Shown one piece after another: positions 19,100 through 28,687 of a stretch of DNA of 64,000 bases; within the stretch, counting starts at the first letter, position 1, and each line of letters starts with the position of its first letter. Source of the stretch: an uncultured Flavobacteriaceae bacterium (GTDB lineage Bacteria; Bacteroidota; Bacteroidia; Flavobacteriales; Flavobacteriaceae); NCBI GenBank assembly GCA_947488435.1, contig CANKZG010000001.1:186001-250000 (forward strand), given 5' to 3'. Under the pieces are notes generated by a model. It was not told the origin of the DNA. It did not search any database and saw nothing but the letters and a program-made list of their open reading frames with translations. Position numbers and translations under genes: made by a program.

Positions 19100-20016
19100 T
19101 GCATAAAAAATTTTATAGCAACGGAAAGTTATTAATTACCGGAGAATATCTAATTCTTGATGGCGCAAAAGGTCTTGCCGTACCTACAAAGTTCGGACAA
19201 TACTTAAAAATAACTCCGATTTCAGAGGGTAAATTGGTGTGGAAAAGTTTGGATGAAAAAAATAATGTATGGTTTGAATCGAGTATTCAACTTGAATTTT
19301 TCCAATCGAAAAAAAATACCGCCAATTCGGCCAATACCATATTAAATACCCTCTTGAAAATATTACAGGAGGCAAAAAAGATGAATCCTTCTTTTTTATC
19401 TGATTCAAATGGCTATACTGTAGAAACAACACTTACGTTTCCTCGAAACTGGGGATTGGGTTCTTCTTCTACCTTAATTAATAATATCGCACAATGGGCT
19501 GAGGTAGATGCTTATCAATTACTTTGGAATTCGATGTCGGGAAGTGGTTATGATATTGCATGTGCGAAACATAACACCCCAATTACGTATCATTTGGAGC
19601 ATCATACCCCTGCGGTAGTCTCAACAAATTTTGATCCCCCATTTAAAAATAATCTTTACTTTATTTATCGCAACCAAAAACAGGATAGTAGAGAAGGTAT
19701 TGCAAATTATAGAAAACGCAACTTTGACTTAGAAACGGCGAAAGCGAAAATTTCAACACTTACCACCCAAATCTCAGCGTGCAAAGCATTAAAAGAGTTT
19801 GAACACTTGTTAGATATGCATGAATCAATATTATCGGACATCATTCAAATACCTACTCTAAAGGAAAGCCTGTTTTCTGATTATGATGGAGGTATCAAAA
19901 GTTTAGGAGCATGGGGAGGAGACTTTATATTAGCAACAGGTTCCCCTGAGCATATGCATTATTTTAGAGAAAAAGGCTACCCTACTATTGTTCCATACAC
20001 TCATATGGTTCTATAA
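19099..20016 (+). CDS. GYDIA-family GHMP kinase, probable mevalonate-pathway kinase
   Basis: 305 residues with a GHMP kinase fold: an N-terminal substrate region 'GKLLITGEYLILDGAKGLAV', the ATP-binding glycine/serine loop 'NWGLGSSSTLINN' (about 116-128) and the name-giving motif 'SGSGYDIACAKH'. Family substrate is not settled to my knowledge. Coupling by one base to HMG-CoA reductase argues for mevalonate or a phosphomevalonate as substrate. A bidirectional hairpin ends the transcript directly after the stop. Confidence 0.85.
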   Translation: MHKKFYSNGKLLITGEYLILDGAKGLAVPTKFGQYLKITPISEGKLVWKSLDEKNNVWFESSIQLEFFQSKKNTANSANTILNTLLKILQEAKKMNPSFLSDSNGYTVETTLTFPRNWGLGSSSTLINNIAQWAEVDAYQLLWNSMSGSGYDIACAKHNTPITYHLEHHTPAVVSTNFDPPFKNNLYFIYRNQKQDSREGIANYRKRNFDLETAKAKISTLTTQISACKALKEFEHLLDMHESILSDIIQIPTLKESLFSDYDGGIKSLGAWGGDFILATGSPEHMHYFREKGYPTIVPYTHMVL

Positions 20017-20044
20017 AAAAGCCCTCTAATAAGAAGGCTTTTTT
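20015..20044. terminator. Bidirectional terminator between GHMP kinase and ppiD
   Basis: AAAAAAGCC (20015-20023) pairs with GGCTTTTTT (20036-20044) around a 12-base loop. A and T tracts on both sides let it stop transcription from both directions. It lies exactly between the stops of two convergent genes and overlaps the last two bases of the kinase stop codon. Confidence 0.82.
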
Positions 20045-20066
20045 ATGATGATAATAATTTTATTTC

Positions 20067-22190
20067 TTAATAAAAAGTAGCTCTATTATCTTCTATTTTA
20101 GATGCTTCTTTTAGCGCATTGTATACCGCAGTATTAACTTTACTTGCCGTTGATGTTTTCAGTGTATTTGCGTACGTACTGTAATTATCTAGTTTTGCCG
20201 CTTCTTCTTTTTTAGTAACGGAGATCATGAAAACTCCTGTTTCTCCTTCTATAAGTTGCGATGTTTCTCCTTCATTTAAAGAAAATGCAGTACCGATAAC
20301 TAGGGGTTCTCTTCCCGCTCCTGGAATGGTAGGACTCTTCATTGTAATCGCTGAAGCTGAGGATTGGGTTACATTATTTTCTGATGCAAGCGTTTGCATA
20401 GACTTACTATTATTAAGACTCATGATTTGAGCTGCTTTACGCTTTTTTCTCAAAATTGGAAGAACTCGTGCAGAGGCTTCCTCTGTAGACATAAGTCCTT
20501 TTTTGTATTTTCTTGTAACTTGCACAATAGCGTAGCCATCGTTAATATTAAAACGCTTTATAGCACCTATTTCCGTGTCGCTATTAAAAGCCCATTGTAC
20601 AATATTTCGTTGCGATGAAAGACCAGGTAGGTTTTCATCCAACGCCTTGATCTTATTAACTGGTCGCACTAGATATTCGCTTTCTTTAGCTAAATCTGTA
20701 AACTGCTGATCTCCATCAATAGCTCCCATTTCAAATTTTGTCGCTTCTGTGAATAACGAATTAACGGTTTCTTCTGAAGCTTCCACTTCTCGAGCTAAAG
20801 TTGCAATTTGAACAATGTCCTGCTTATCATCAACGCGAACAATATGAAATCCAAAATCGGTTTCTACAAGACCTATATGCTCTACCGGATTTCCAAATAC
20901 AAAATCGTTAAACTTTGCAGTCATCTCTCCTTCTGTAAAGTATCCTAAATCTCCACCTCTTGGTGCCGAAGGTCCATCAGAGTTTTCTCGAGCTAATTCT
21001 GTAAAAACAGCATCCGCTTTTCTTGCTTCTATAAGTAATTCTCCAGCTATTTTTTCTGCTTCTTCTTTGGTTCTTGTAATATCAGGATTTGCTCGTTCCG
21101 CACCTGCATAAGTAACTAAAATATGACTTGCCTTGGCTGAACCGTTTGGCTTTTTACCCATCATTCGGAACACTTTGAAGTAATCTCCATCTCGGTAGGG
21201 CCCGTACATTTCATTGATATCCAAGGTCATCAATGTATCTGCCAAAATAGTTGGCGTAATATTTCTTTTGGCTTTATAGATGGTATCAAATTTTATGTCA
21301 GAGTTTAAATCCAAAAATTCCGCAACATCCTTGGTATTTCTAAAGCCTAATATGCTATCATTTTCTTCCGTATCCTCATTGTATCGAATACCGTCATTCA
21401 ACAATTTGGTTATTTCGTCTTTGACTGCAGTTTCATCAGAAAGAGAAGGCTTTTCATTAAAGTACACGAACTGTATATCTCTAGACGCCTCCTGAGTGTA
21501 CTCATCTTCATGTGCATTAATGTAATCTGCTATCTCCTTTTTAGTAACAACTATAGTACTATCAGGAATTGATGTATACGGCACGCGAACATATTGAATG
21601 TCTACTTTATCATTTGCCAATTTATAATCTAACTCTCCTTCTTTTAAGGTTGCTCCTACTCCAGCTTTAATAAGATTAAAATAGGTTTGTGCTTTGGCTT
21701 GCTCTATAATTGCTTCCTCCGTTTGAAGCCAAAAGGCATATTGTGTTGGGTCATTTACACTCCAATCTAAAACAGCTTCTCTAAAAATATATTCATCGAA
21801 AACTCCATTTTCATTTTGAAACTCTGGGTTTTGAGCATACGGAGTAAACTTTAAGAAATTTATGATTTGATCTTTTTCAATATCAATTCCTAAATCCTCA
21901 AATTGTTGACCTAAGATTTTATTACGCAATTCTCTATCCCAAACCTGATTCATTGTTTGCAATGATGAAGACCCTGGGCCAACATTTCTTGAAGCCACTT
22001 CTACCTTTCTACGAAAATCTTCTACTGAAATCTCATCTCCGTTGATTTCCGCTAATGCAGATCCGGTTTTAAAAGTTCCAGAACCGGTACCACCATCAAT
22101 TGCTTGAGAAATTACGAATGCAAAAAGCGCCAACCCTATGATCAAAATCAATACCGTTGTTCGTTTTCTTATATTTCCTAAAATTGCCAT
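20067..22190 (-). CDS. PpiD-like membrane-anchored periplasmic peptidyl-prolyl isomerase
   Basis: 707 residues: an N-terminal inner-membrane anchor (about 12-30), a SurA-N-like chaperone region (about 35-230) and a parvulin-type rotamase domain (about 345-455), with 'KASHILVTYAG', 'GGDLGYFTEGEM' and 'FGFHIVRVDD'. A further, degenerate parvulin-like segment follows (about 510-600). The family helps outer-membrane proteins fold as they leave the Sec translocon. It is the last gene of a minus-strand envelope cluster, 126 bases after the CNNM/CorC gene, and ends at the shared terminator. Confidence 0.9.
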   Translation of the reverse strand: MAILGNIRKRTTVLILIIGLALFAFVISQAIDGGTGSGTFKTGSALAEINGDEISVEDFRRKVEVASRNVGPGSSSLQTMNQVWDRELRNKILGQQFEDLGIDIEKDQIINFLKFTPYAQNPEFQNENGVFDEYIFREAVLDWSVNDPTQYAFWLQTEEAIIEQAKAQTYFNLIKAGVGATLKEGELDYKLANDKVDIQYVRVPYTSIPDSTIVVTKKEIADYINAHEDEYTQEASRDIQFVYFNEKPSLSDETAVKDEITKLLNDGIRYNEDTEENDSILGFRNTKDVAEFLDLNSDIKFDTIYKAKRNITPTILADTLMTLDINEMYGPYRDGDYFKVFRMMGKKPNGSAKASHILVTYAGAERANPDITRTKEEAEKIAGELLIEARKADAVFTELARENSDGPSAPRGGDLGYFTEGEMTAKFNDFVFGNPVEHIGLVETDFGFHIVRVDDKQDIVQIATLAREVEASEETVNSLFTEATKFEMGAIDGDQQFTDLAKESEYLVRPVNKIKALDENLPGLSSQRNIVQWAFNSDTEIGAIKRFNINDGYAIVQVTRKYKKGLMSTEEASARVLPILRKKRKAAQIMSLNNSKSMQTLASENNVTQSSASAITMKSPTIPGAGREPLVIGTAFSLNEGETSQLIEGETGVFMISVTKKEEAAKLDNYSTYANTLKTSTASKVNTAVYNALKEASKIEDNRATFY

Positions 22191-22316
22191 TATTCAGAAT
22201 ATTTTAAATCAGTTTGCGAAATTACCATTTTCTTTGGTGTATTTAAAATTTTTATGCCCTTCAAATACAAGAAAATGAATCAAATAGTATTGTTTTGCTT
22301 CTGTAATCTCTAATGT

Positions 22317-23606
22317 CTAGTCCTCATTAACCACTTCAAGAGCAATAAGGTCTATTTTGGTGTTAGAAACCTCCAGAACTGTAAAATGAAAACCTTCAAT
22401 TTTAATTTCGGAATCTTGCTCAGGGATATCTCCTGTATAATGCACAATAAGACCTCCTAATGTTTCGTATTCATCTCCTTCCGGTAGTTCTAACTTATAA
22501 TTCTCATTCAGATAATCCACTTCCAAACGTGCTGAAAACTTAAACTGGGTCTCGCTAAGCTGTTCTTCATGCAAATCGGTCGTATCATGTTCATCTTCAA
22601 TTTCACCAAAGAGCTCCTCTACAATATCTTCTACTGTAATAATCCCCGAAGTGCCACCATACTCGTCTAACACCACTGCGATACTTTTACGCTTTTTTGT
22701 AAGCACATTCAAAATGTCGTGAATTAGCATTGTTTCCGGCACAAATTCTACGGGTAGTAAAATACTTTTTACCGTTTTTGGCTTTTTAAATAATTCAAAA
22801 GAATGTACATAACCTATAATATCATCGATACTTTCTTTAAAAACTAAAATCTTAGAATACCCTGTTTGCGTAAATCTTTTTACTAAACTCTTAGGAGTAT
22901 CATGCAATTCTACTGCTTCGATTTCTGTTCTAGGCACCATTACTTCTCTGGCCTTTACTTCTGAAAATTCTAAAGCATTTTGAAAGATTTGAATTTCGGA
23001 ATCTAATTCATCTTCCTCTTCTACAGTTTCCATTTGTTCCGTAATGTAATCTCCCAGCTCAATTTTACTAAAAACCAATTGAACATCATCACTTTTGGTT
23101 CTAAAAAGCACACGAAGTATAAAATCCGATATCTTAATTACAAAATCAGAAATTACAGAAAATAATAGGTAAAAAAAGTACGCTGGAATCGCCAGCGTTT
23201 TTAATAAAGTATTCGCATATATTTGAAAGAATACTTTGGGCAAAAATTCGGCAGTAAATAAAATTACCAATGTAGAAATCAGGGTTTGACTTAAGAGGTT
23301 GAAATCTGTTAAAAGCGTATAAACAAAACCATCTGCAGATGGTATCAAGCTTAAAAACCATGCCACTAATAAATCTCCCATGAAAAGTCCATAGATTACT
23401 AAGGCAATATTATTACCTATAAGCATCGTTGCAATAAACTTGGAAGGCTTATGGGTTAGTCTTTGCAGTACTTTGGCTAAAAATCCTTCTTGTTTTTTTT
23501 CAATTTCAATATGAATCTTGTTAGCTGATATAAAGGCAATCTCCATTCCTGAAAAGAATGCTGACAGCACCAAACAAGTAATAATGATTAGTATTGAAGT
23601 TTCCAC
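22317..23606 (-). CDS. CNNM/CorC-type membrane protein with CBS domains ('hemolysin' family)
   Basis: 429 residues: an N-terminal CNNM (DUF21) membrane domain (about 1-180), starting 'LSAFFSGMEIAFISANK', then a CBS pair (about 200-325, 'AREVMVPRTEIEAVEL' and 'YGGTSGIITVEDIVEELFG') and a C-terminal CorC/HlyC transporter-associated domain (about 340-425). Relatives are implicated in magnesium or cobalt efflux and, as GldE, in gliding. The context here (no gldD or ssb) favours the general family. It starts 2 bases after the small membrane protein gene. Confidence 0.88.
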   Translation of the reverse strand: METSILIIITCLVLSAFFSGMEIAFISANKIHIEIEKKQEGFLAKVLQRLTHKPSKFIATMLIGNNIALVIYGLFMGDLLVAWFLSLIPSADGFVYTLLTDFNLLSQTLISTLVILFTAEFLPKVFFQIYANTLLKTLAIPAYFFYLLFSVISDFVIKISDFILRVLFRTKSDDVQLVFSKIELGDYITEQMETVEEEDELDSEIQIFQNALEFSEVKAREVMVPRTEIEAVELHDTPKSLVKRFTQTGYSKILVFKESIDDIIGYVHSFELFKKPKTVKSILLPVEFVPETMLIHDILNVLTKKRKSIAVVLDEYGGTSGIITVEDIVEELFGEIEDEHDTTDLHEEQLSETQFKFSARLEVDYLNENYKLELPEGDEYETLGGLIVHYTGDIPEQDSEIKIEGFHFTVLEVSNTKIDLIALEVVNED

Positions 23607-23608
23607 AA

Positions 23609-23812
23609 TTAGTTCGGGTTATCCCGCTTACGTTTTTCAAACTTTTTTCGGTAGTTTCTACGAAAAAAAAACATCCCCAAAGATACCGCAGCGAAGAACA
23701 TAAAAATATAGGTTCCTTGCCTTTCAATATTCCAAAGACTTATTATTTTGTATATGGAGACCACTGCTACAATCAAATATAAGTATTCTGTGTACTTTAA
23801 AACTTTGATCAT
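23609..23812 (-). CDS. Small two-segment membrane protein, function unknown
   Basis: 67 residues with two hydrophobic helices (about 8-27 and 33-50) and a strongly basic C-terminus (RRNYRKKFEKRKRDNPN) that should lie in the cytoplasm. The ATG overlaps the lptC stop by 4 bases and the stop is 2 bases before the CNNM/CorC gene, so it is embedded in a tight operon. That packing is the main reason to accept so short an ORF. No family function is known to me. Confidence 0.75.
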   Translation of the reverse strand: MIKVLKYTEYLYLIVAVVSIYKIISLWNIERQGTYIFMFFAAVSLGMFFFRRNYRKKFEKRKRDNPN

Positions 23813-24411
23813 TTTTGTTCTTCTTTAATTGCGATTAATCCTGTTGTTTTATGGGCATTTAGGAAATTAAAATCCTTATCGAAGTCCATCCCTACTCCAC
23901 TCATTACTGTTCCTTCTTCAGGGTTGGTATAGGTAAACTCATTTTGCGTAAAGATCCATTCATTAATTCTATCATAATACAGTTGTGGCGTTTCTAGTAT
24001 TTTACCATCATGTGTATGCACAACAACATTCCCTCTTAATTCTATTAATTTTGTTCTTGAATAACTTATACCATAATCGGCGGTAACCGTGCTTTTTTGC
24101 TCTTTTTCATCAAAGAAAACCACTTGCAATCCATCTGGAAAGGTCTGATGAGGAAACCTTTGATTTCCAAAATCCTCGCTCGTTGGTCCCGTTAGTACAA
24201 TTATTTTTTTTGAAGTATCAGAATCTTCACTCTTCAACTCTTTGGTTCCTTCTGTATAGGTAAGCTCAAAGTTCTGTGCTACTCCTTTAGGATAAACCAC
24301 TGAGGTAGCCTCGGTGCCTACTTTTTTATAGGTATCTGCGCATGAAAAAAAAAGCATTGCTATAATTCCTATAGCAATGCTCTTAAAGTTATTTTTTAAG
24401 ACAATCCTCAT
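23809..24411 (-). CDS. lptC: LPS export protein LptC
   Basis: 200 residues with a lipoprotein-like N-terminus ('AMLFFSCADTYK', Cys near 24) and a beta-jellyroll of the OstA/LptC type: 'TVTADYGISYSRTKLIELRG', 'VVVHTHDGKILETPQLYYD'. LptC passes lipopolysaccharide from the LptBFG transporter to LptA across the periplasm. The gene begins directly after the stop of the TPR protein gene and overlaps the next gene by 4 bases. Confidence 0.88.
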   Translation of the reverse strand: MRIVLKNNFKSIAIGIIAMLFFSCADTYKKVGTEATSVVYPKGVAQNFELTYTEGTKELKSEDSDTSKKIIVLTGPTSEDFGNQRFPHQTFPDGLQVVFFDEKEQKSTVTADYGISYSRTKLIELRGNVVVHTHDGKILETPQLYYDRINEWIFTQNEFTYTNPEEGTVMSGVGMDFDKDFNFLNAHKTTGLIAIKEEQK

Positions 24412-25782
24412 TTATAATGCAGGCACTTTTACGCTACCTCCAACCCAACAGCTAAAGGAAATCGTTTGACCCGCTTTTCCAGAATTGAAAATATCGGTTT
24501 TGTTAGGAGCTTTAGCATTGTAACTTTTAGCCGCTTGAGCTGCTCTACCGCTTAATGATGGATCAACACGTCCAGCTCTTGATGCAGTATTAGCCGCTTT
24601 CCAATAGATAGCTCTTTTTGTAAATACATCATCTCCACATTGATTAGCACTACTTGCATATAAACTAGCTATAAGCAAATACGCTTTTCCATTTGCCGGA
24701 TTCGCATCAATAGCACGTTGTGCATAACTTCTTGCTGTAGATTTGCTGCCTCTTCTATAAATCGTTGCAACCTTATATAAAATATTAGATTTTTTGTACG
24801 CATCTGTTTCCAATTCTACTGCTTTATTAAAGTCAGCAACTGCTCCTTTAGTATCTCCTGCTTTTTGCTTCAATGTACCTCCGTAAACGTAAGCATCTGC
24901 AGAAGGATCCAACGCCAACTGAGCTTCAAATAATTTTTGAAACAATGGATCGTCTGTACATTCTTTATTAAACATTCTTCCTACAGCACGTTTTACCCAA
25001 GTAACGTCTCCCTTTTTCTCTTCGAAATTCTTTTCGTATAAAGGAATTAGATTCTCACAATCCGCCAGTTTACCCAATTTAGAGTCAATACTTCCTGCAA
25101 TTTGACCGTAAGATTTAGAGTTTACAGTAGCAACTCTTAATTGACGTTTTTCTTTTGTAGTCAACGTACCTGCCTCTTCTTTAGGTAACAACCTTGTTAC
25201 TACTCCAGTAAGTTTTTTGTTTTCTTCTTCAATTTTTTCTCCTACCTCATCGTACAAATCAAAAACATCTTGCAACTCTCTATTTCCTTTTTCAAATTCA
25301 TCTACTAGATTTGAGAAAAGTGTATAAATCGCCTTTGGATCTTTAAAATTCGTTCTATCTTTTTCAAAAGACTCGCTCAACATATTAAGAACTTCTGCTG
25401 GTGAAGCCATATTATGATCTCTCATCAACATTGCCTCTTTCGTGTGAGCGGAACCAAATGGATATCTTTTGGGGAAATATTTCATTCCATCTTTATAAAG
25501 TGTTAAGAGATCTTTTACAAAACCTTCTTTTTCTGCACCAGATGATTTTTCAATCTTATCTTTTAAAATTCGTTCTCCATATAAGAAATTAGCCCTGTTA
25601 ATATCGGGGCAATTATCATAAACCATTTTCCATGGTCCATAAGCCGCATCATAATTTTTAACTTTTACGTGCTCTGAATATATAGAAAGATTGGTCATAC
25701 ATTCGGGGTTTTGAGCCTGAGCATTGCCAAAACTCACAACACCCAAAACTGCAATCACTATGTAGTAGAGTTCCTTTTTCAT
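24412..25782 (-). CDS. Exported tetratricopeptide-repeat protein
   Basis: 456 residues: a signal peptide (ending near residue 24, 'GNAQAQ'), then an all-helical protein. TPR-like repeats are clearest at about 300-385 ('GDTKGAVADFNKAVELETDA', 'KSTARSYAQRAIDANPANGK'). TPR proteins mediate protein-protein contacts, and the location suggests a role in envelope assembly beside lptC. The enzymatic role, if any, is unknown. The stop directly abuts the lptC start. Confidence 0.78.
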   Translation of the reverse strand: MKKELYYIVIAVLGVVSFGNAQAQNPECMTNLSIYSEHVKVKNYDAAYGPWKMVYDNCPDINRANFLYGERILKDKIEKSSGAEKEGFVKDLLTLYKDGMKYFPKRYPFGSAHTKEAMLMRDHNMASPAEVLNMLSESFEKDRTNFKDPKAIYTLFSNLVDEFEKGNRELQDVFDLYDEVGEKIEEENKKLTGVVTRLLPKEEAGTLTTKEKRQLRVATVNSKSYGQIAGSIDSKLGKLADCENLIPLYEKNFEEKKGDVTWVKRAVGRMFNKECTDDPLFQKLFEAQLALDPSADAYVYGGTLKQKAGDTKGAVADFNKAVELETDAYKKSNILYKVATIYRRGSKSTARSYAQRAIDANPANGKAYLLIASLYASSANQCGDDVFTKRAIYWKAANTASRAGRVDPSLSGRAAQAAKSYNAKAPNKTDIFNSGKAGQTISFSCWVGGSVKVPAL

Positions 25783-25823
25783 CTTGTTATGTGTTTTAAA
25801 GGGGTTAATTTACTAATTTTTTA

Positions 25824-27107
25824 TCAATTTATTTTTCTCTTCTTGAACCATCTATCGTTTAAAGACAGACTAATATTTACTTGAAAATAGTTTTCTTCGA
25901 CCAGATTAGCGTCTGTTGTTCCTCTTTTTCCGATTTCAAAACCAATATTTACATTAGACGTGTTATTGCCGAGTGGTAAACCAAAACCAAAAGTTATGCC
26001 AAAGTCATCTATTTCTTCATTATTCACTACCAATCCACTTTGTGCATATCGTATTCCTGCTCTGTAAGTAACCCGCTTTAGGTAACCAGAAAAGGAGCTG
26101 TAATCCGGTATAAAAAACCCTCCAACGCTAATATTTGATGCATTTTGGTAGACTACATTGCTTACAGGCAAAAAATCATTTGAAAAACCTTCTAATTCCT
26201 GAAAACTATATTCTGCTCCAAAAAACCATTTGTTAATTTCCCCAAGCCCGAGCCCCAAAGCATATGTTGTTGGCAGCTTAATATCTGTTCTTCTTAATCC
26301 AACTGCTTCCAAATCTACTTCCGAAACTTCTACGTCGGCACCATTTGTTAGTAAAAAAGAGCCTAATTCTGCCGTATTATCTGAACTTAAGTTGTCTTGA
26401 AGATCGGCAGTAAATGATGTTAGCAATTGTAATTTCTCACTTATTTTTGGTGTATAAAGCGCAGAAAAGCTAAAGCCCAAACCATTAATTCTTGAAGATC
26501 TTCTATCTAGAGTACCAAATTGAACATCTTCTACACTTTGCAGTCTTCTGTATTCTAAGGTTCCGAAATTAAAACTTGCGCTACCCCCAATACTGATATT
26601 TTTTGCTATTTGGTATCCTATGGCAAAGTATACATTATTAATACCACCTTCTCCTGAGAATACATTATTTACCAATTCTCCGTTGCTATTTTCAACAGTA
26701 GAAGAAAAATTGTACCCTACATCAGAAAAAGGAGTAATCCCAAATCCGATGCCTAATCCTTTACCTAACGGTAAGCCAATTGCCAAGTAATCTACATCCG
26801 TAATACTTGAATTTTCCTCCGCAGCTGAAGTTTCTAACGATATTTCCTGATGTGACGCTCCAATAGCATAGGTAGTTAGTAAAAGTTTGCCGTATGCCGC
26901 AGGGTTTTTTAGGTTTATCCGAATACTATCAGGAAAAATACTAAGTCCTCCCATCATCTGGTTTTCAACCGTTCTTCCTCTATTTAAATCGCCAATTCCA
27001 AAAAAAGAATAAGGAGAAACCGTACCTGTCTGAGGGGCCGGGGGGGCTTGAGCACATAAACCATAGGTCATCATACCCACCACTGCCATTAAAACTCGTT
27101 TTATCAT
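25824..27107 (-). CDS. Outer-membrane beta-barrel protein (FadL/PorV-like), function unknown
   Basis: 427 residues: a signal peptide ending near residue 20, then 'PYSFFGIGDLNRGRTVENQM', the usual opening of a flavobacterial barrel family in which an early 'SYYSRYGLG'-like segment precedes alternating beta strands. Many Gly-rich amphipathic strands follow, consistent with a barrel of 12-14 strands. The start lies one base past the coaX stop. A run of seven C on the coding strand (27040-27046) falls just behind the signal peptide and is a possible slippage site. Confidence 0.72.
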   Translation of the reverse strand: MIKRVLMAVVGMMTYGLCAQAPPAPQTGTVSPYSFFGIGDLNRGRTVENQMMGGLSIFPDSIRINLKNPAAYGKLLLTTYAIGASHQEISLETSAAEENSSITDVDYLAIGLPLGKGLGIGFGITPFSDVGYNFSSTVENSNGELVNNVFSGEGGINNVYFAIGYQIAKNISIGGSASFNFGTLEYRRLQSVEDVQFGTLDRRSSRINGLGFSFSALYTPKISEKLQLLTSFTADLQDNLSSDNTAELGSFLLTNGADVEVSEVDLEAVGLRRTDIKLPTTYALGLGLGEINKWFFGAEYSFQELEGFSNDFLPVSNVVYQNASNISVGGFFIPDYSSFSGYLKRVTYRAGIRYAQSGLVVNNEEIDDFGITFGFGLPLGNNTSNVNIGFEIGKRGTTDANLVEENYFQVNISLSLNDRWFKKRKIN

Positions 27108-27836
27108 TTACTGTTTATTGTATTCTAACAAATAATTAAGCCCCTGTAGAAGGAAATTAGAATTCGCAAATATGGTATTTTTTAGTCGTTTTGACAAAAA
27201 TTGCGCGTCGCCGCCTGTTAAAATAACTGTTAAATCTTGAAACCGAGATTGATATTGTTCAATTACACCATCAATTTCCATACAAATTCCATTAATGACA
27301 CCGCTATGCATACTACTTGCTGTAGAATTTCCGATAAAATCTATAACCTCATCTTTTTCCAATAATGGAAGACCGGAGGTTTGATTATGTAGGGCCTTAT
27401 ACCTCATATACAAGCCTGGAGCGATAGCACCACCTAAGTATTCTCCATAATCATTAACAATATCATAAGTAAGACAGGTTCCTGCATCGATTACCAAAGT
27501 ATTTCGCTTTGGGTTTACATAAAATGCTGCCGTTGCCAAAGCAATACGATCTACACCTAAAGTTTGTGGTGTAGCATAAGAATTCTTAAAAGGAACTTTA
27601 GAAGTGTGTTTTAAAATATGAGTTTTGCAAAAAATAGAAAGTACTGCTATGCACTTTTGATCCAAATGCACTACCGAAGAAATAATGGCTTGATTGATAT
27701 TCGGAAGTTTTTCGAAAAGTTTTTTGATGGTCCTTGAAAAATTAGCTGCTACAGTCTCTTCCCGAAAGACAATGCTATCTTTCTCAAAAACAGCTAGTTT
27801 GATAGTTGTATTTCCGGCATCAACAATTAAGTTCAT
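27108..27836 (-). CDS. coaX: Type III pantothenate kinase
   Basis: 242 residues of the ASKHA fold. Motifs: 'VDAGNTTIKLAVFE' (phosphate 1), 'GVDRIALATAAF' and 'VIDAGTCLTYDIV' (phosphate 2), plus 'GGAIAPGLYMRYKAL'. CoaX phosphorylates pantothenate in the first step of coenzyme A synthesis and is insensitive to CoA feedback. It heads the seven-gene minus-strand cluster that runs to ppiD, although the lipid and envelope genes behind it have no obvious metabolic link. Confidence 0.95.
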   Translation of the reverse strand: MNLIVDAGNTTIKLAVFEKDSIVFREETVAANFSRTIKKLFEKLPNINQAIISSVVHLDQKCIAVLSIFCKTHILKHTSKVPFKNSYATPQTLGVDRIALATAAFYVNPKRNTLVIDAGTCLTYDIVNDYGEYLGGAIAPGLYMRYKALHNQTSGLPLLEKDEVIDFIGNSTASSMHSGVINGICMEIDGVIEQYQSRFQDLTVILTGGDAQFLSKRLKNTIFANSNFLLQGLNYLLEYNKQ

Positions 27837-27885
27837 GCTACAAAGGTGAGAAAATAAAAAAACAAATACCTTTTTTTACTTTTTT

Positions 27886-27917
27886 GTTGGTATATCCTAA
27901 ATTTGAAATTATATTTG
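27886..27917 (+). promoter_or_regulatory. Promoter of tRNA-Phe
   Basis: GTTG at 27886-27889, a 20-base spacer, then TATATTTG at 27910-27917 (exact TAnnTTTG). Predicted transcription start is about 27922-27924, some 14 bases before the mature tRNA. Confidence 0.65.
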
Positions 27918-27936
27918 CTCCCGCTTTCAAAAGCTT

Positions 27937-28009
<73 letters not shown>

Positions 28010-28012
28010 CTT

Positions 28013-28043
28013 AAAAACCCAAGTCAAATGACTTGGGTTTTTT
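28013..28043 (+). terminator. Intrinsic terminator of tRNA-Phe
   Basis: CCCAAGTCA (28018-28026) pairs perfectly with TGACTTGGG (28029-28037), followed by six T residues. The preceding A-run also makes it able to act on the opposite strand. It begins four bases after the tRNA. Confidence 0.9.
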
Positions 28044-28108
28044 GTTTTATTCACTGTGTTTTTAAATATGCTCATTAGCCTTAAGCTAATTTTATTGTGC
28101 GTTTTAAT

Positions 28109-28444
28109 CTAACCTGATTTTTTAAAGCTTCTCATATCGCCAACACTTTCTAATTTGTGCAGAATAAGACGAATTAAAAACATACATAACTTACAATTAT
28201 GTTCTCTTACAACTTCTTGAAGCTTATCGATAACAAGCAGTGCCCGATCCCTATACTGCACCGCATGCTGTTTTAACGGAACTTCTTCCGTATATAGATT
28301 GAGCAGATACATTTTTAAAGTTCTAAAAATGTGTTTATCCTCCTCCTTTACCGATTTGATCAGAATATCCATTCCGTTAGAAAATTCGGTTCGGCCCCCG
28401 GTGTAGTCGTCAATCATGACGAGCATTTCTTCTTGTAGTGTCAT
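28109..28444 (-). CDS. Hypothetical helical protein, no recognised family
   Basis: 111 residues, predicted mostly alpha-helical, no signal peptide or membrane helix, with two closely spaced Cys (HNCKLCMFLIR). I do not recognise the family. It stands alone between the tRNA-Phe terminator and a divergent exported nucleoside hydrolase, with AT-rich gaps of 65 and 243 bases. The codon use looks like normal coding sequence and the frame is uninterrupted, but without a homologue the call remains tentative. Confidence 0.55.
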   Translation of the reverse strand: MTLQEEMLVMIDDYTGGRTEFSNGMDILIKSVKEEDKHIFRTLKMYLLNLYTEEVPLKQHAVQYRDRALLVIDKLQEVVREHNCKLCMFLIRLILHKLESVGDMRSFKKSG

Positions 28445-28687
28445 ATTTTAAATTTTGGTGTTGATCTCTAATTTACCTATAATTCAGGTGCAATTTCTGA
28501 ACCACTCATAGGCAACCTCTATACACCAATAAGTTTTTTCGATATTAATTTAAAGAAAGTTCTGATATTCAAAAAAATACGATATCTAGTTGTTCATAGC
28601 CAAAATCTTAAACTTTAACATAAAATCCCGTTAACAATTTAAAATTACCCTTTTCTAATCTTTACTTTTAATCTATTAAGTATATTC

